Origin: Candidatus Peribacteria bacterium
GTDB lineage: Bacteria > Patescibacteriota > Gracilibacteria > Peribacterales > Peribacteraceae
Length of the DNA: 64,000 bases
Direction of reading: 5' to 3'
Assembly: GCA_023245865.1 (NCBI GenBank)
Contig: JAHFJN010000001.1
Coordinates: forward strand, 849,637-913,636
In this document: piece by piece, positions 39,901-46,664 of the stretch
How the letters are laid out: every line of letters begins with the position of its first letter
How positions within the stretch are numbered: position 1 is the stretch's first letter
The notes under the pieces: generated by a model
What the model saw: only the letters and a program-made list of their open reading frames with translations
What the model was told of the DNA's origin: nothing
The model's database searches: none
Translations under genes and position numbers: made by a program

Positions 39901-42118
39901 AGTGAAGCAAAATATCATGAAACTGCCTGACACGGCCGAAGGCTTGAAACAACGAATGGAAGCTGCCTCTGCGATCCTCAGAAAAACCATCACACCGGAG
40001 CAGCGCGAAGTGATCATAAAAATTCACAAGGAAAGCCCCGATGGGAGAATCGGGTTCGACGAAAATGGTGATGCGAAGTATCCGCCGGAAGTCCTGCGAC
40101 AGTGGATCCGAGAATTTGAAGCCGTAGGCATCACGCCAGAGGAGAGCGCCAAGCTTCTGCGGATGGGGGTGTGTGGGAGTATTGGTGATGCTTTCAAGAA
40201 GGTAATCAGCACAGCAAAAAATGCCATCTCCGGAAAAGGGAAAGTCGAAGAGCATACCGACGCAATTTGGGAATTTGTACGGAAACAAGGCGAATTCTTG
40301 GATCCGGCGAGCATTCAATGGGATGAAGCCAAAAAGACTTTTCACTACACATCATTCAATGATATGGGCAAAGAATTGACGAGGACAATCTCTATCCAAG
40401 AACTTGAACGCCTCAAGATCGCTCCAATTGTTGCACCCATTTCTCAACCCCCACGCCCGAAGACAGTCCCACCGCCACCCCCCAAAAAGCCGACCACCGC
40501 ACCCTCGGTCGCTCCACAAGCACCAACGACAAAACCCCCTCCCCCTCCGCCCATCAACAAGCCGAAAACCACCGTCCCACAAAAATCAACAAGCAATGTG
40601 CTGAAAGGCCCCCCACCACCCCATAAGGTTGCTCCTCCGCTGCCTGAATGGAAGACCGTACACACATTGCATCCCACAAGTGAACAGTATCCCGTTCTTC
40701 CAAGAAACGGGAAGCAAGTGTCATTCAAATCACCAAGTGAAATCGATTCGAATCTTCGCATTGTATTGTTCCCCATGCGCACGGATACATCCATTGGAAA
40801 TGATCACGTAAGGAATATGCGCAATTGTGTCTTGGTGCAGGATGCCAATGGTTTTCGCGCCAATCAAAACTATGTACTGCGTCTTCTTGACCAAGAATTG
40901 AACGTTGCCTCGTTACCTCAAGAGCGTAGAAGGATGCTCCTTGAGGACCGCAAGCGCATCTCGGCATTACACTATGATGCCGTACGGGCAGACATTGGTG
41001 ATGTTATGAAAAAGCGTACGTCCGTGAGCGGTTCTCTGGATATCTCACCGTCTCACCTCAGCCGCGTTCCGCCTGCCACACAAGATTTTCTGTCGCTCAA
41101 AAAAAAGTGCGATGCAATTGCACAGAGCGAATCATCTTCGCTCCAAGTTTTTCAAAATATCAAACCTCAGCCAGACGCTGTTCAATGGCAGCAGGGTGAG
41201 AAGATCTGGTATCTACGTCAACCCATGAAGAATCAATCTCCAAAGCTCAAGACTGGATTATATGAATTGAAAAAAGCAAAAAATGGCTCTTGGTTTCTTT
41301 GCGATGAAGGTGGAGTAACGGAAAAAATAACACCAGAAATTGCTCAAAATTTTTCCCCTGTAAGAAATCTGCAACAGGAAGCACAAGGAAAACTTTTAAA
41401 AGGCGCAGAGGGATGGAAGTTGCACATTAATATCGACAGATCGAATATTGATGCCGTTCATAAAACGTATGACGTTCTTGAGGAGCTGAACGCTGCTGGT
41501 CTGATTGATCAATACAAAATCGGTGGCGGTGGAGAATTGGGCAAAGAAGCGACCGTCTACATTGGAAACGGGCTCAAGGTTCAAGCGATTGCAGAGTATC
41601 TTCAGAAAAATTTAGGCAAGACACTCCTGTCGCCTGGTTCGGATACTCTCGAGAATGACAGGCAAATATTAGGCCCAATCTGGGGAAGATTTGACAACAG
41701 GAGCGACTCAACCTTCAGTGAGTATGGCAAGAACGGTGTTTCAAATTTTGCGAACATCAAACAATCGACTCCGGAAAGCACCGCAGCCGCGGATAAAGTC
41801 CTGCGCGAACGATATGGCGATTTCTACACCGCAGCTTTTGAATCACAAATAAGCTTTCGTTCATCACCATCTTCTGCACTGCCTATCAAAGCCGCACCTC
41901 ACGTTCCTTTGATCAAGGGTTGGAAAACGACCGACCGAATTGAAATCAAGAGTTTTGAATATAAAGGGAAGAAATTGCCGAGTACGGGTCAGTATGAAAT
42001 GCGCATCAACGCAGACAGTTCCGCATCCATCAAGCACAATGGGGAATGGATTCCCATTGCCAAGGAAAATATCATCGCAAGGCCGCCCAAACCACCGGTC
42101 CCGCCAAAAGCTTTTTAA
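36932..42118 (+). CDS. Giant multidomain protein, unknown function
   Basis: About 1,728 residues. Charged helical N-terminal 440 residues; a Gly/Ala-rich hydrophobic stretch at about 447-490 (GAMIAAGVAVGVATGGLGLV) resembling glycine-zipper or membrane-inserting segments; Pro/Glu-rich linkers near 720; a middle domain (TGTAKGYGFYSKILTEIL, faintly acetyltransferase-like); a long Pro-rich tract at about 1170-1240; and C-terminal domains. One of these, at about 1493-1600, starts GWKLHINIDRSN and has GKEATVYIG and WGRFDN, faintly like the OspF/LanKC phospho-Ser/Thr lyase layout. No signal peptide. ATG at 36932 is preferred: TATAAT at 36902-36907. It may be an intracellular scaffold or an effector-like protein. 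Confidence 0.7.
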   Translation: MPPETPDHERPKTEPETPKEAKKGPSTPARETSDGAVLCEQAVTAYTQAERMAATTRVPKSIEYKQSSIPKALAYVPYLEAVLEEVKDKDEWTRDGAEEQSKERTLLENGALSVRNNLEDLRRALESDKDTQSPAHEKLRKLYTQRSSRLAELVANVDEKFENEDILDADIAAKQAQETIRHMTTDEAIDWVSRMMASIDGNNWQSRTLKEAYGKLTMACTQALEKKLAEEKAMGKEDPTKRHTYRRHCMEVAQLFSDQSTPIDSDLTNLDFAEDQAREAMDFEELAIRYVERSQGKQLEARKALNTHVGRAKEFLPKLASVVAPEVIAEWRKGLNVSPTSIVSMAQQYSLARVIEEQTRAVEEGRQFVLPAYLEKNIATEFTARISIDIEGACVAFDTFLKGNILGFQSLDAINDAIGTPPMTGDQIEALSILRCVKGERIWSNVRMGAKIGAMIAAGVAVGVATGGLGLVAASIAGGAAMTAVNAGMNQQGFSSLGDAVDVYGKDLATNTATMGAARYLAAGRAIYQSGASKEGAKSILKMAAQKGGLKTINSLDDGAYIGTRLMGAALEGSADTLIGASLDTMMIGGTFVENLESNAMFAGLGSAEFVGPALRKIRRLPKEELHGLAQTVNRMSLAREKVQRLGAPVDDLLKTADPRDFLSAHGLKDAALDDALEQVEALKKLRGEFEADLRKLADEGGKIPAEQTPEAQNTETKPEAPDGAAPRKPRDIPKTVELPPTNPEQAMRIESAIDLLEKSPDAASVRTTCILEGENGKVGEKKQIELTITYIRRSELKPNQAVDIVIECPEENLSIKMSYSADDRSAYFTEASTGTAKGYGFYSKILTEILRPAQKVEAHITNDSVANVTLSRAAETTPNSVLGTSEIGAARTRAGFINGLDTSGTEMTSLRVEKPVADLLGKAIDLERAIEKNTLAAHLADSPDNHPARIAQQLQSYVDANKGTLDPEVVTMLEREIKHLNSQGMEASQVKQNIMKLPDTAEGLKQRMEAASAILRKTITPEQREVIIKIHKESPDGRIGFDENGDAKYPPEVLRQWIREFEAVGITPEESAKLLRMGVCGSIGDAFKKVISTAKNAISGKGKVEEHTDAIWEFVRKQGEFLDPASIQWDEAKKTFHYTSFNDMGKELTRTISIQELERLKIAPIVAPISQPPRPKTVPPPPPKKPTTAPSVAPQAPTTKPPPPPPINKPKTTVPQKSTSNVLKGPPPPHKVAPPLPEWKTVHTLHPTSEQYPVLPRNGKQVSFKSPSEIDSNLRIVLFPMRTDTSIGNDHVRNMRNCVLVQDANGFRANQNYVLRLLDQELNVASLPQERRRMLLEDRKRISALHYDAVRADIGDVMKKRTSVSGSLDISPSHLSRVPPATQDFLSLKKKCDAIAQSESSSLQVFQNIKPQPDAVQWQQGEKIWYLRQPMKNQSPKLKTGLYELKKAKNGSWFLCDEGGVTEKITPEIAQNFSPVRNLQQEAQGKLLKGAEGWKLHINIDRSNIDAVHKTYDVLEELNAAGLIDQYKIGGGGELGKEATVYIGNGLKVQAIAEYLQKNLGKTLLSPGSDTLENDRQILGPIWGRFDNRSDSTFSEYGKNGVSNFANIKQSTPESTAAADKVLRERYGDFYTAAFESQISFRSSPSSALPIKAAPHVPLIKGWKTTDRIEIKSFEYKGKKLPSTGQYEMRINADSSASIKHNGEWIPIAKENIIARPPKPPVPPKAF

Positions 42119-42305
42119 AAGTGCAGCCGGAAATAAGTTTCGAAAATCATTTGTGAAGGAAATCAAGAGACGAGAAAAGAATCACATCGTTCTATGGTAT
42201 GGTAGAACGCCAAAGATCTCTAACGGAAGCCACGATTGCGATGTGTCAATAATCAAGGTAAAACGACTTGGGTTTTTTCTTGCCCCCCTCTAGTATTCTC
42301 TGTCC

Positions 42306-42668
42306 ATGGACGACACGGCACCAGCAACGAAGGCGGACCTACAAAGACTCGAGAATGTCACGAGAACCGATCTAGGTGTCTTGAGAACCGACATGCAAGT
42401 CATGGAGGGAAGATTGAGAGGTGAAATCAAAACACTCGAAGGTTCCATGAATGAAAAATTTGAAAAAATTGATGAAAAATTTGAAAAAATTGATGAAAAA
42501 TTTGAAAAAATCGATGAGAGATTCGAAAAAATCGATGAGAGATTTGAAAGGGTGTATGCCGACAGCGATCGTATTCTGACTGTTCTCGTGAACATCGATA
42601 AACGATTGAAGGGAGAGCATGCAGATCATGAGGTGCGGATTGTGCGTTTGGAGAAAGTGGTTCTGTGA
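42306..42668 (+). CDS. Heptad-repeat coiled-coil protein
   Basis: 120 residues. The centre is five near-identical seven-residue units, FEKIDEK or FEKIDER, from 21-base tandem repeats at 42452-42552. Flanks are also coiled-coil (LRTDMQVMEGRLRGEIK). Such short proteins often form trimers or tetramers. TAGTAT lies nine bases before the ATG. The 187 bases upstream (42119-42305) hold no gene I can support. Confidence 0.7.
   Translation: MDDTAPATKADLQRLENVTRTDLGVLRTDMQVMEGRLRGEIKTLEGSMNEKFEKIDEKFEKIDEKFEKIDERFEKIDERFERVYADSDRILTVLVNIDKRLKGEHADHEVRIVRLEKVVL
42452..42552 (+). repeat. 21-base tandem repeats within the coiled-coil gene
   Basis: About five units of GAAAAATTTGAAAAAATTGA type, later ones with GAGAG. 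Unit length keeps frame, so copy number could change without breaking the gene. Confidence 0.8.
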
Positions 42669-42680
42669 TTTTGGGTATCC

Positions 42681-42703
42681 AAAAAAGAGGCCGTGAGGCC
42701 TCT
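42681..42703 (-). terminator. Terminator of rnpB
   Basis: Minus strand AGAGGCC-TCAC-GGCCTCT then TTTTTT. Confidence 0.88.
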
Positions 42704-42714
42704 TGATTGCGCGA

Positions 42715-43110
42715 CTGCTTCTTTCGTACGCCGGGTTTTGTTATTGAGGAGATGCGAACTTCCTCGCAGATGATCATCTCTCTTGCCGCGACGGTTACCC
42801 GTCGGGTCTTTGCGGAGGGGTATGTGGTCCAACGGAACCATTGGGAATCCCACACACCCAAATCCTCCTTGCAGCACCTAGAGTTTACCGATCATGCATA
42901 CACGTGTGTCTGCACGATCCACCCGGGGGTGGCGTTTCACTCCCCACTGAAGGGGCTCGTCTCTGTGGCACTGGTCCGCGCGCGGTCTTGCCGTATATAT
43001 ACCGCGCGGGTGGACGTTATCCACTAGGCGTTCCATTGCTGTCCGGACGTTCCTCCCAGGCGTCGTCCCGCATTCGCGGGACTATGCCTGGGCGATCATC
43101 GAAAGAGCAG
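42715..43110 (-). ncRNA. rnpB: RNase P RNA
   Basis: Catalytic RNA that matures tRNA 5' ends. Near the 5' end on the minus strand, GGGAGGAACGTCCGGACA matches the conserved P4 half. Near the 3' end, ACAAAACCCGGCGTACG matches the second half. The closing P1 helix is CTGCTCTTTCG with CGAAAGAAGCAG, which sets the ends. Between are the P2/P3 hairpin GTCCCGCGAATGCGGGAC and a GGGTAAC segment. About 396 bases, a normal length. A TATCCT box lies about 12 bases upstream (43122-43127) and a strong terminator follows. Confidence 0.88.
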
Positions 43111-43245
43111 GAAATCAAAGGATAGCATTGGTGATTTGTTTGTACTAGGCTGATCCTGCACTTTTTGGCGTGCCGCCTTAGCTTCCACCTTCGTCAGCCT
43201 CTAACTGACTACGGCGGACAGGCAGCGATAGAGCAACTCTTTAAA

Positions 43246-43320
43246 GCCGTCGTAGCTCAGTGGTAGAGCAACGCACTTGTAATGCGTAGGTCGGGAGTTC
43301 AATCCTCCCCGACGGCTCCA
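43246..43320 (+). tRNA. tRNA-Thr (UGU)
   Basis: Acceptor GCCGTCG/CGACGGC, D arm GCTCAGTGGTAGAGC, anticodon stem ACGCA/TGCGT with loop CTTGTAA giving UGU, T arm GGGAGTTCAATCCTCCC, and encoded CCA at 43318-43320. Confidence 0.96.
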
Positions 43321-43327
43321 TAAACGG

Positions 43328-43355
43328 TCCATAGTCCTGAGCTTGTCGAAGGGTC
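43328..43355 (+). repeat. GAGCTTGTCGAAGG-type short repeat
   Basis: CCTGAGCTTGTCGAAGGGTC, the same family as the in-gene copies, directly after the tRNA-Thr. Confidence 0.55.
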
Positions 43356-43374
43356 AATTCCCCGAGGCGGCTCC
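43351..43374 (+). repeat. tRNA 3'-end-like fragment
   Basis: GGTCAATTCCCCGAGGCGGC then TCCA resembles a T loop plus acceptor end and follows the intact tRNA-Thr by 31 bases. It may be a relic of a duplicated tRNA or an integration scar. Confidence 0.4.
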
Positions 43375-43435
43375 ACTCAACTTCATTGCCTGCCCGTCCG
43401 TAGCCAAGAGGCGAAGGCGGGTATACTGCTCTCAC

Positions 43436-44830
43436 ATGAAACGTTCTGAGGCTCTCTTTGGCTTACTGAGGATCCCCCTCGATGCCCTTGCGGTTGCGGG
43501 GGCGTTGCTCCTTAGTTACAAGCTGCGCACGCTCAATATGGATCTGATTCCAAGCGTCCAGCTGCTCGATACCGCGACCACACTTCCCTCTCTTGCTCTG
43601 TACATTGATACATTCGTGTGGCCGAGTATTGCGGTGTTTGCGATCGTCTCTTCTTTTCTTGGGCTCTATGTGCTGCAGGCAACCCGCAGCGCATGGAATG
43701 AAGTCGGCAGAATTCTTCTTGCGACACTCCTCTGGCTCGTTGCGGTAATGGCGTGGTTCTTCCTTGTAAAAAAACAACTCTTCTTCTCGCGCGTACTGCT
43801 CATTCACAGCACCGTGCTGATAGCATTCTTCGTGTTGCTCATGCGCGCGATTGTTTTGCTCGTGCAGCGCAGACTCTTGCACGCGGGCATCGGGGTGCGC
43901 ACCGTAATCTCGGTCGGGCGTACGGTACTCGCGAGCAGTGCACGTGCGACCCTCGCACACGATCCGCGTTACGCGTACCTCGGGCACGTGGTGGATCTCG
44001 GAGGGTTGCGGCACGCGGAACATAGCCACGCAGTGGATCTCGTCCTCCAGACCGATGCCGCACCCGAGAGCGCAGAAACATTCGCTCTCATCGAGCACTG
44101 CCGCAGCCGGCAACTCGGGTACGCATTCCTCCCTCCTGTTTTTACCGATGTCCCGCACCTGCTCACCGTGGAACGATTGGGCCTGCTCCCGATGCTGCGC
44201 TTTCAACCGACGCCGCTCGATGGGTGGGGGAGAATCTTGAAGCGGCTGTTCGACGTTATCATCAGTGCCATTCTTCTTGTTCTTCTTCTTCCTCTTTTTC
44301 TTTTCATTCTCCTTGCGATTCTTTTCGACAGCGGCAGGCCGATGTTTTATATCTCACGACGCATGGGAGAAAAAGCCGGGAAGCAGATTGCCGTGATTAA
44401 ATTTCGATCGATGGTTCGCGATGCCGATATACAGAAGCACGAATTGCACGCACAGAATCACCGCAGCGACGGGCCGCTCTTCAAGGTGCGTCACGATCCG
44501 CGCGTCACACGAGTGGGGGCCATCCTTCGTCGCTGGTCGCTCGATGAACTGCCACAGCTCATCAATGTGATCAAAGGTCAGATGTCCCTCGTCGGGCCGA
44601 GGCCCCACCTACCCGAAGAAGTGGAACGGTACAATGCTTTCCAACGGCGGGTGTTTGTCGTGAAACCTGGACTCACCGGCCTTGCCCAGATTGCGGGGAG
44701 GTCCGATCTGCCGTTCGATGAAGAAGTGGCGTTGGATCTCCAGTACATCGAGGAGTGGGGGTTGCTGCTGGATCTCTGGATTTTGTGGAGAACGATTGTT
44801 GTTGTTTTGAGTAGAAAGGGGGCGGATTAA
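43436..44830 (+). CDS. Polyprenyl-phosphate sugar-1-phosphate transferase (WbaP/WcaJ type)
   Basis: 464 residues. Four N-terminal membrane helices, a CoA-binding-like middle domain, a fifth hydrophobic segment (LFDVIISAILLVLLLPLFLF) and the bacterial sugar transferase domain: KFRSMVRDADIQ, RVGAILRRWSLDELPQL, SLVGPRPHLPEEV, VKPGLTGLAQI. It starts lipid-linked glycan synthesis on undecaprenyl phosphate. TATACT lies eight bases before the ATG at 43436. The flippase at 21891 could export its products. Confidence 0.93.
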   Translation: MKRSEALFGLLRIPLDALAVAGALLLSYKLRTLNMDLIPSVQLLDTATTLPSLALYIDTFVWPSIAVFAIVSSFLGLYVLQATRSAWNEVGRILLATLLWLVAVMAWFFLVKKQLFFSRVLLIHSTVLIAFFVLLMRAIVLLVQRRLLHAGIGVRTVISVGRTVLASSARATLAHDPRYAYLGHVVDLGGLRHAEHSHAVDLVLQTDAAPESAETFALIEHCRSRQLGYAFLPPVFTDVPHLLTVERLGLLPMLRFQPTPLDGWGRILKRLFDVIISAILLVLLLPLFLFILLAILFDSGRPMFYISRRMGEKAGKQIAVIKFRSMVRDADIQKHELHAQNHRSDGPLFKVRHDPRVTRVGAILRRWSLDELPQLINVIKGQMSLVGPRPHLPEEVERYNAFQRRVFVVKPGLTGLAQIAGRSDLPFDEEVALDLQYIEEWGLLLDLWILWRTIVVVLSRKGAD

Positions 44831-44852
44831 TTTTCATTTCCGATCTTCATTT

Positions 44853-45017
44853 GTTCTTTCTTGTCTGCCCAACAAGAAAGAACCAAAGAAATGCACCGCC
44901 GCCAATCCTCCTCTTCCCGCCCTGTGATTCCTCACGAACTGCTCCAAGGCTTCGCAGTTCGTTTCGTCATTGCTTGCAAGCAGAACAGGGCTTCCCCTTC
45001 ACCCCCCGTGGCGGCGG
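44853..45017 (-). repeat. 165-base structured repeat, copy 3
   Basis: Inverted relative to copies 1 and 2. Terminal hairpin at 44853-44883, outer stem arms at 44896-44904 and 45009-45017. Nearly identical to copy 1, including the CGAACTGC/GCAGTTCG inner hairpin. It lies between the sugar transferase and the gene at 45074. Confidence 0.85.
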
Positions 45018-45073
45018 GCCTCGCCACGAACATTGGTTGCGAAAAGAACAAGTTTTCTTCTATGATCACATCA

Positions 45074-45415
45074 ATGCAAAAACTCGAACGCACGATCGGC
45101 ATCGTCTGCGCGATCATTCTCCTGATTGTCGTCGTGGAATCGGTGCATCCGAAAAAGTATGTTCCCCCACCCGCAGAACCGCCCGTACCGGAGATGGATT
45201 GTATCGGCGATCCGATTGCGGTCGACTTTCCCTACACCGGAGGTGTGAATGATCCGTGGACGTGCAAGGTGCAGTGCGATGGAAGTAAGCCGCGCTACAT
45301 CCTCTATAGCAACACCAAGGCGACCCAGTGTGATATCCCTCCGAGCTGCTTGGATTATGGGGAAGATCACGGCATTACGTGCAAGGTTCCGGTGCTGCGA
45401 TCGACGAAGAAATAG
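45074..45415 (+). CDS. Small secreted or anchored protein, unknown
   Basis: 113 residues. One N-terminal membrane helix (IGIVCAIILLIVVVESV), a Pro-rich linker, then an outside domain with five Cys. ATG at 45074 is preferred because TATGAT (45061-45066) lies seven bases upstream. No family recognised. Confidence 0.55.
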   Translation: MQKLERTIGIVCAIILLIVVVESVHPKKYVPPPAEPPVPEMDCIGDPIAVDFPYTGGVNDPWTCKVQCDGSKPRYILYSNTKATQCDIPPSCLDYGEDHGITCKVPVLRSTKK

Positions 45416-45501
45416 AAAATACTGCTGCAAAAGGAGAATTTGCATAATAATACAAATTATTGTATAATATTCTTGTAACTTTATTTCATACCAATATACA
45501 T

Positions 45502-46569
45502 ATGAGGAACCATTCCCAAGTGACGCAGTTGGCACTTGCTGCAGCTATTGCCGTTGCCGTTTCCGGCACCGTCAACGGTTTCACCCGCGCACAGACGAAT
45601 CCCCCGAGCGATACTTCTTCGCAGTCTTCTGTGCCCGCACCAACTCCCACACCTACTCCTACGCAGGATCAGCAAACGCAAAATAGTACACAGCAAGGAA
45701 GTCCTTCCACCTATCAAGGACCCCACTGTCCTCCGGAAGGGTGTATGGGCCCGAATCAAGGATCGTCCCAGAACCAAGGTTCCAATAACGGAGGCTACGC
45801 TCCCGGCTGCGGTCCGGACGGTTGTCCTGGCATGCAGATGCGTGGAGGAATGAACGGATCGCAGCAAGGGTGGCAATGGCCTCAGCAAGGTCCGCAAGGG
45901 GGTCAGTGGGGACAGGGGCCGCAAGCGCCGAGTGCCGGTGACATGGAGAAGCAGGCAATCGACGATGGCATGATGAAAAATGGCGGTCGTGCGTTCTGTG
46001 TGAACCCCGGAACCACTTCCTGGAACGGTAATGCTCAATGGTGCAAGCAGCAGGGGCTCAAAATCTATGGCACGGAACAGAGCCCGATGGGTGGTGGTAT
46101 GAATGGAATGATGGGTGGGCCGAACATGATGGGGGGGCAAGGGATGATGGGTCCGCAGATGGGACCGGGAATGAACATGGGGCCTTCCATGATGGGGCCG
46201 ATGGGTGGTGGAATGGGTGGACCGGGGATGATGGGTCCGCAGATGGGTCCGATGGATGGTGGAATGGGCGGATCATCCGATATGGGCAAGAAGATGATGG
46301 AGAAGGGCCTCAAAATGATGCAGAAGAAGGTCGCTCAGATCACCAAGAAGATCGCCCAGCTCGATAAGCGCATTGCCAAGCTCGATACGAAGATCGCATC
46401 AGCTCAGGCGAAGCGCGACAAGACGACGGATGAAACGAAGCAGGACCAACTTGATATGCTCATTGGACAATTGGAAGACCAGCAGAGTGGATTCTCTGAT
46501 ATGAAAGACGAACTTGAGATGCAGTTGGAGGGTATGAATGCGATGCTTGAGGAATCGCAAAACCAGTGA
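45502..46569 (+). CDS. Secreted Met/Gly-rich repeat protein with C-terminal coiled coil
   Basis: 355 residues. Signal peptide (VTQLALAAAIAVAVSGTVNG), a Thr/Pro and Gln-rich region with two C-x-P-x-G-C segments, then about 80 residues of Met-Gly-Pro repeats (MMGGPNMMGGQGMMGPQMG), and a C-terminal coiled coil. Met-rich repeats occur in copper-binding or matrix proteins, but no function is proven. A TATAAT at 45462-45467 gives a leader of about 30 bases. A strong terminator follows. Confidence 0.65.
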   Translation: MRNHSQVTQLALAAAIAVAVSGTVNGFTRAQTNPPSDTSSQSSVPAPTPTPTPTQDQQTQNSTQQGSPSTYQGPHCPPEGCMGPNQGSSQNQGSNNGGYAPGCGPDGCPGMQMRGGMNGSQQGWQWPQQGPQGGQWGQGPQAPSAGDMEKQAIDDGMMKNGGRAFCVNPGTTSWNGNAQWCKQQGLKIYGTEQSPMGGGMNGMMGGPNMMGGQGMMGPQMGPGMNMGPSMMGPMGGGMGGPGMMGPQMGPMDGGMGGSSDMGKKMMEKGLKMMQKKVAQITKKIAQLDKRIAKLDTKIASAQAKRDKTTDETKQDQLDMLIGQLEDQQSGFSDMKDELEMQLEGMNAMLEESQNQ

Positions 46570-46589
46570 TCTGATTGCGTTCAATGATG

Positions 46590-46619
46590 CCCCGTACCCT
46601 CCGTGGTGCGGGGTTTTTT
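46590..46619 (+). terminator. Terminator of the Met-rich protein gene
   Basis: CCCCGTACC/GGTGCGGGG hairpin followed by TTTTTT. Confidence 0.88.
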
Positions 46620-46664
46620 CAATGGTTCGACTGTGCTCACCATGACACAAATGGAAGATTTTTT

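Noticed and set aside
41940-42293. 117-codon plus-strand frame crossing the end of the giant gene
   Set aside because: Most of it overlaps the giant gene in another frame; the tail past 42118 is short, without motif or start signal. A worn 3' extension cannot be excluded.
42452-42552. Tandem repeats as a CRISPR array
   Set aside because: Contiguous 21-base coding units without spacers.
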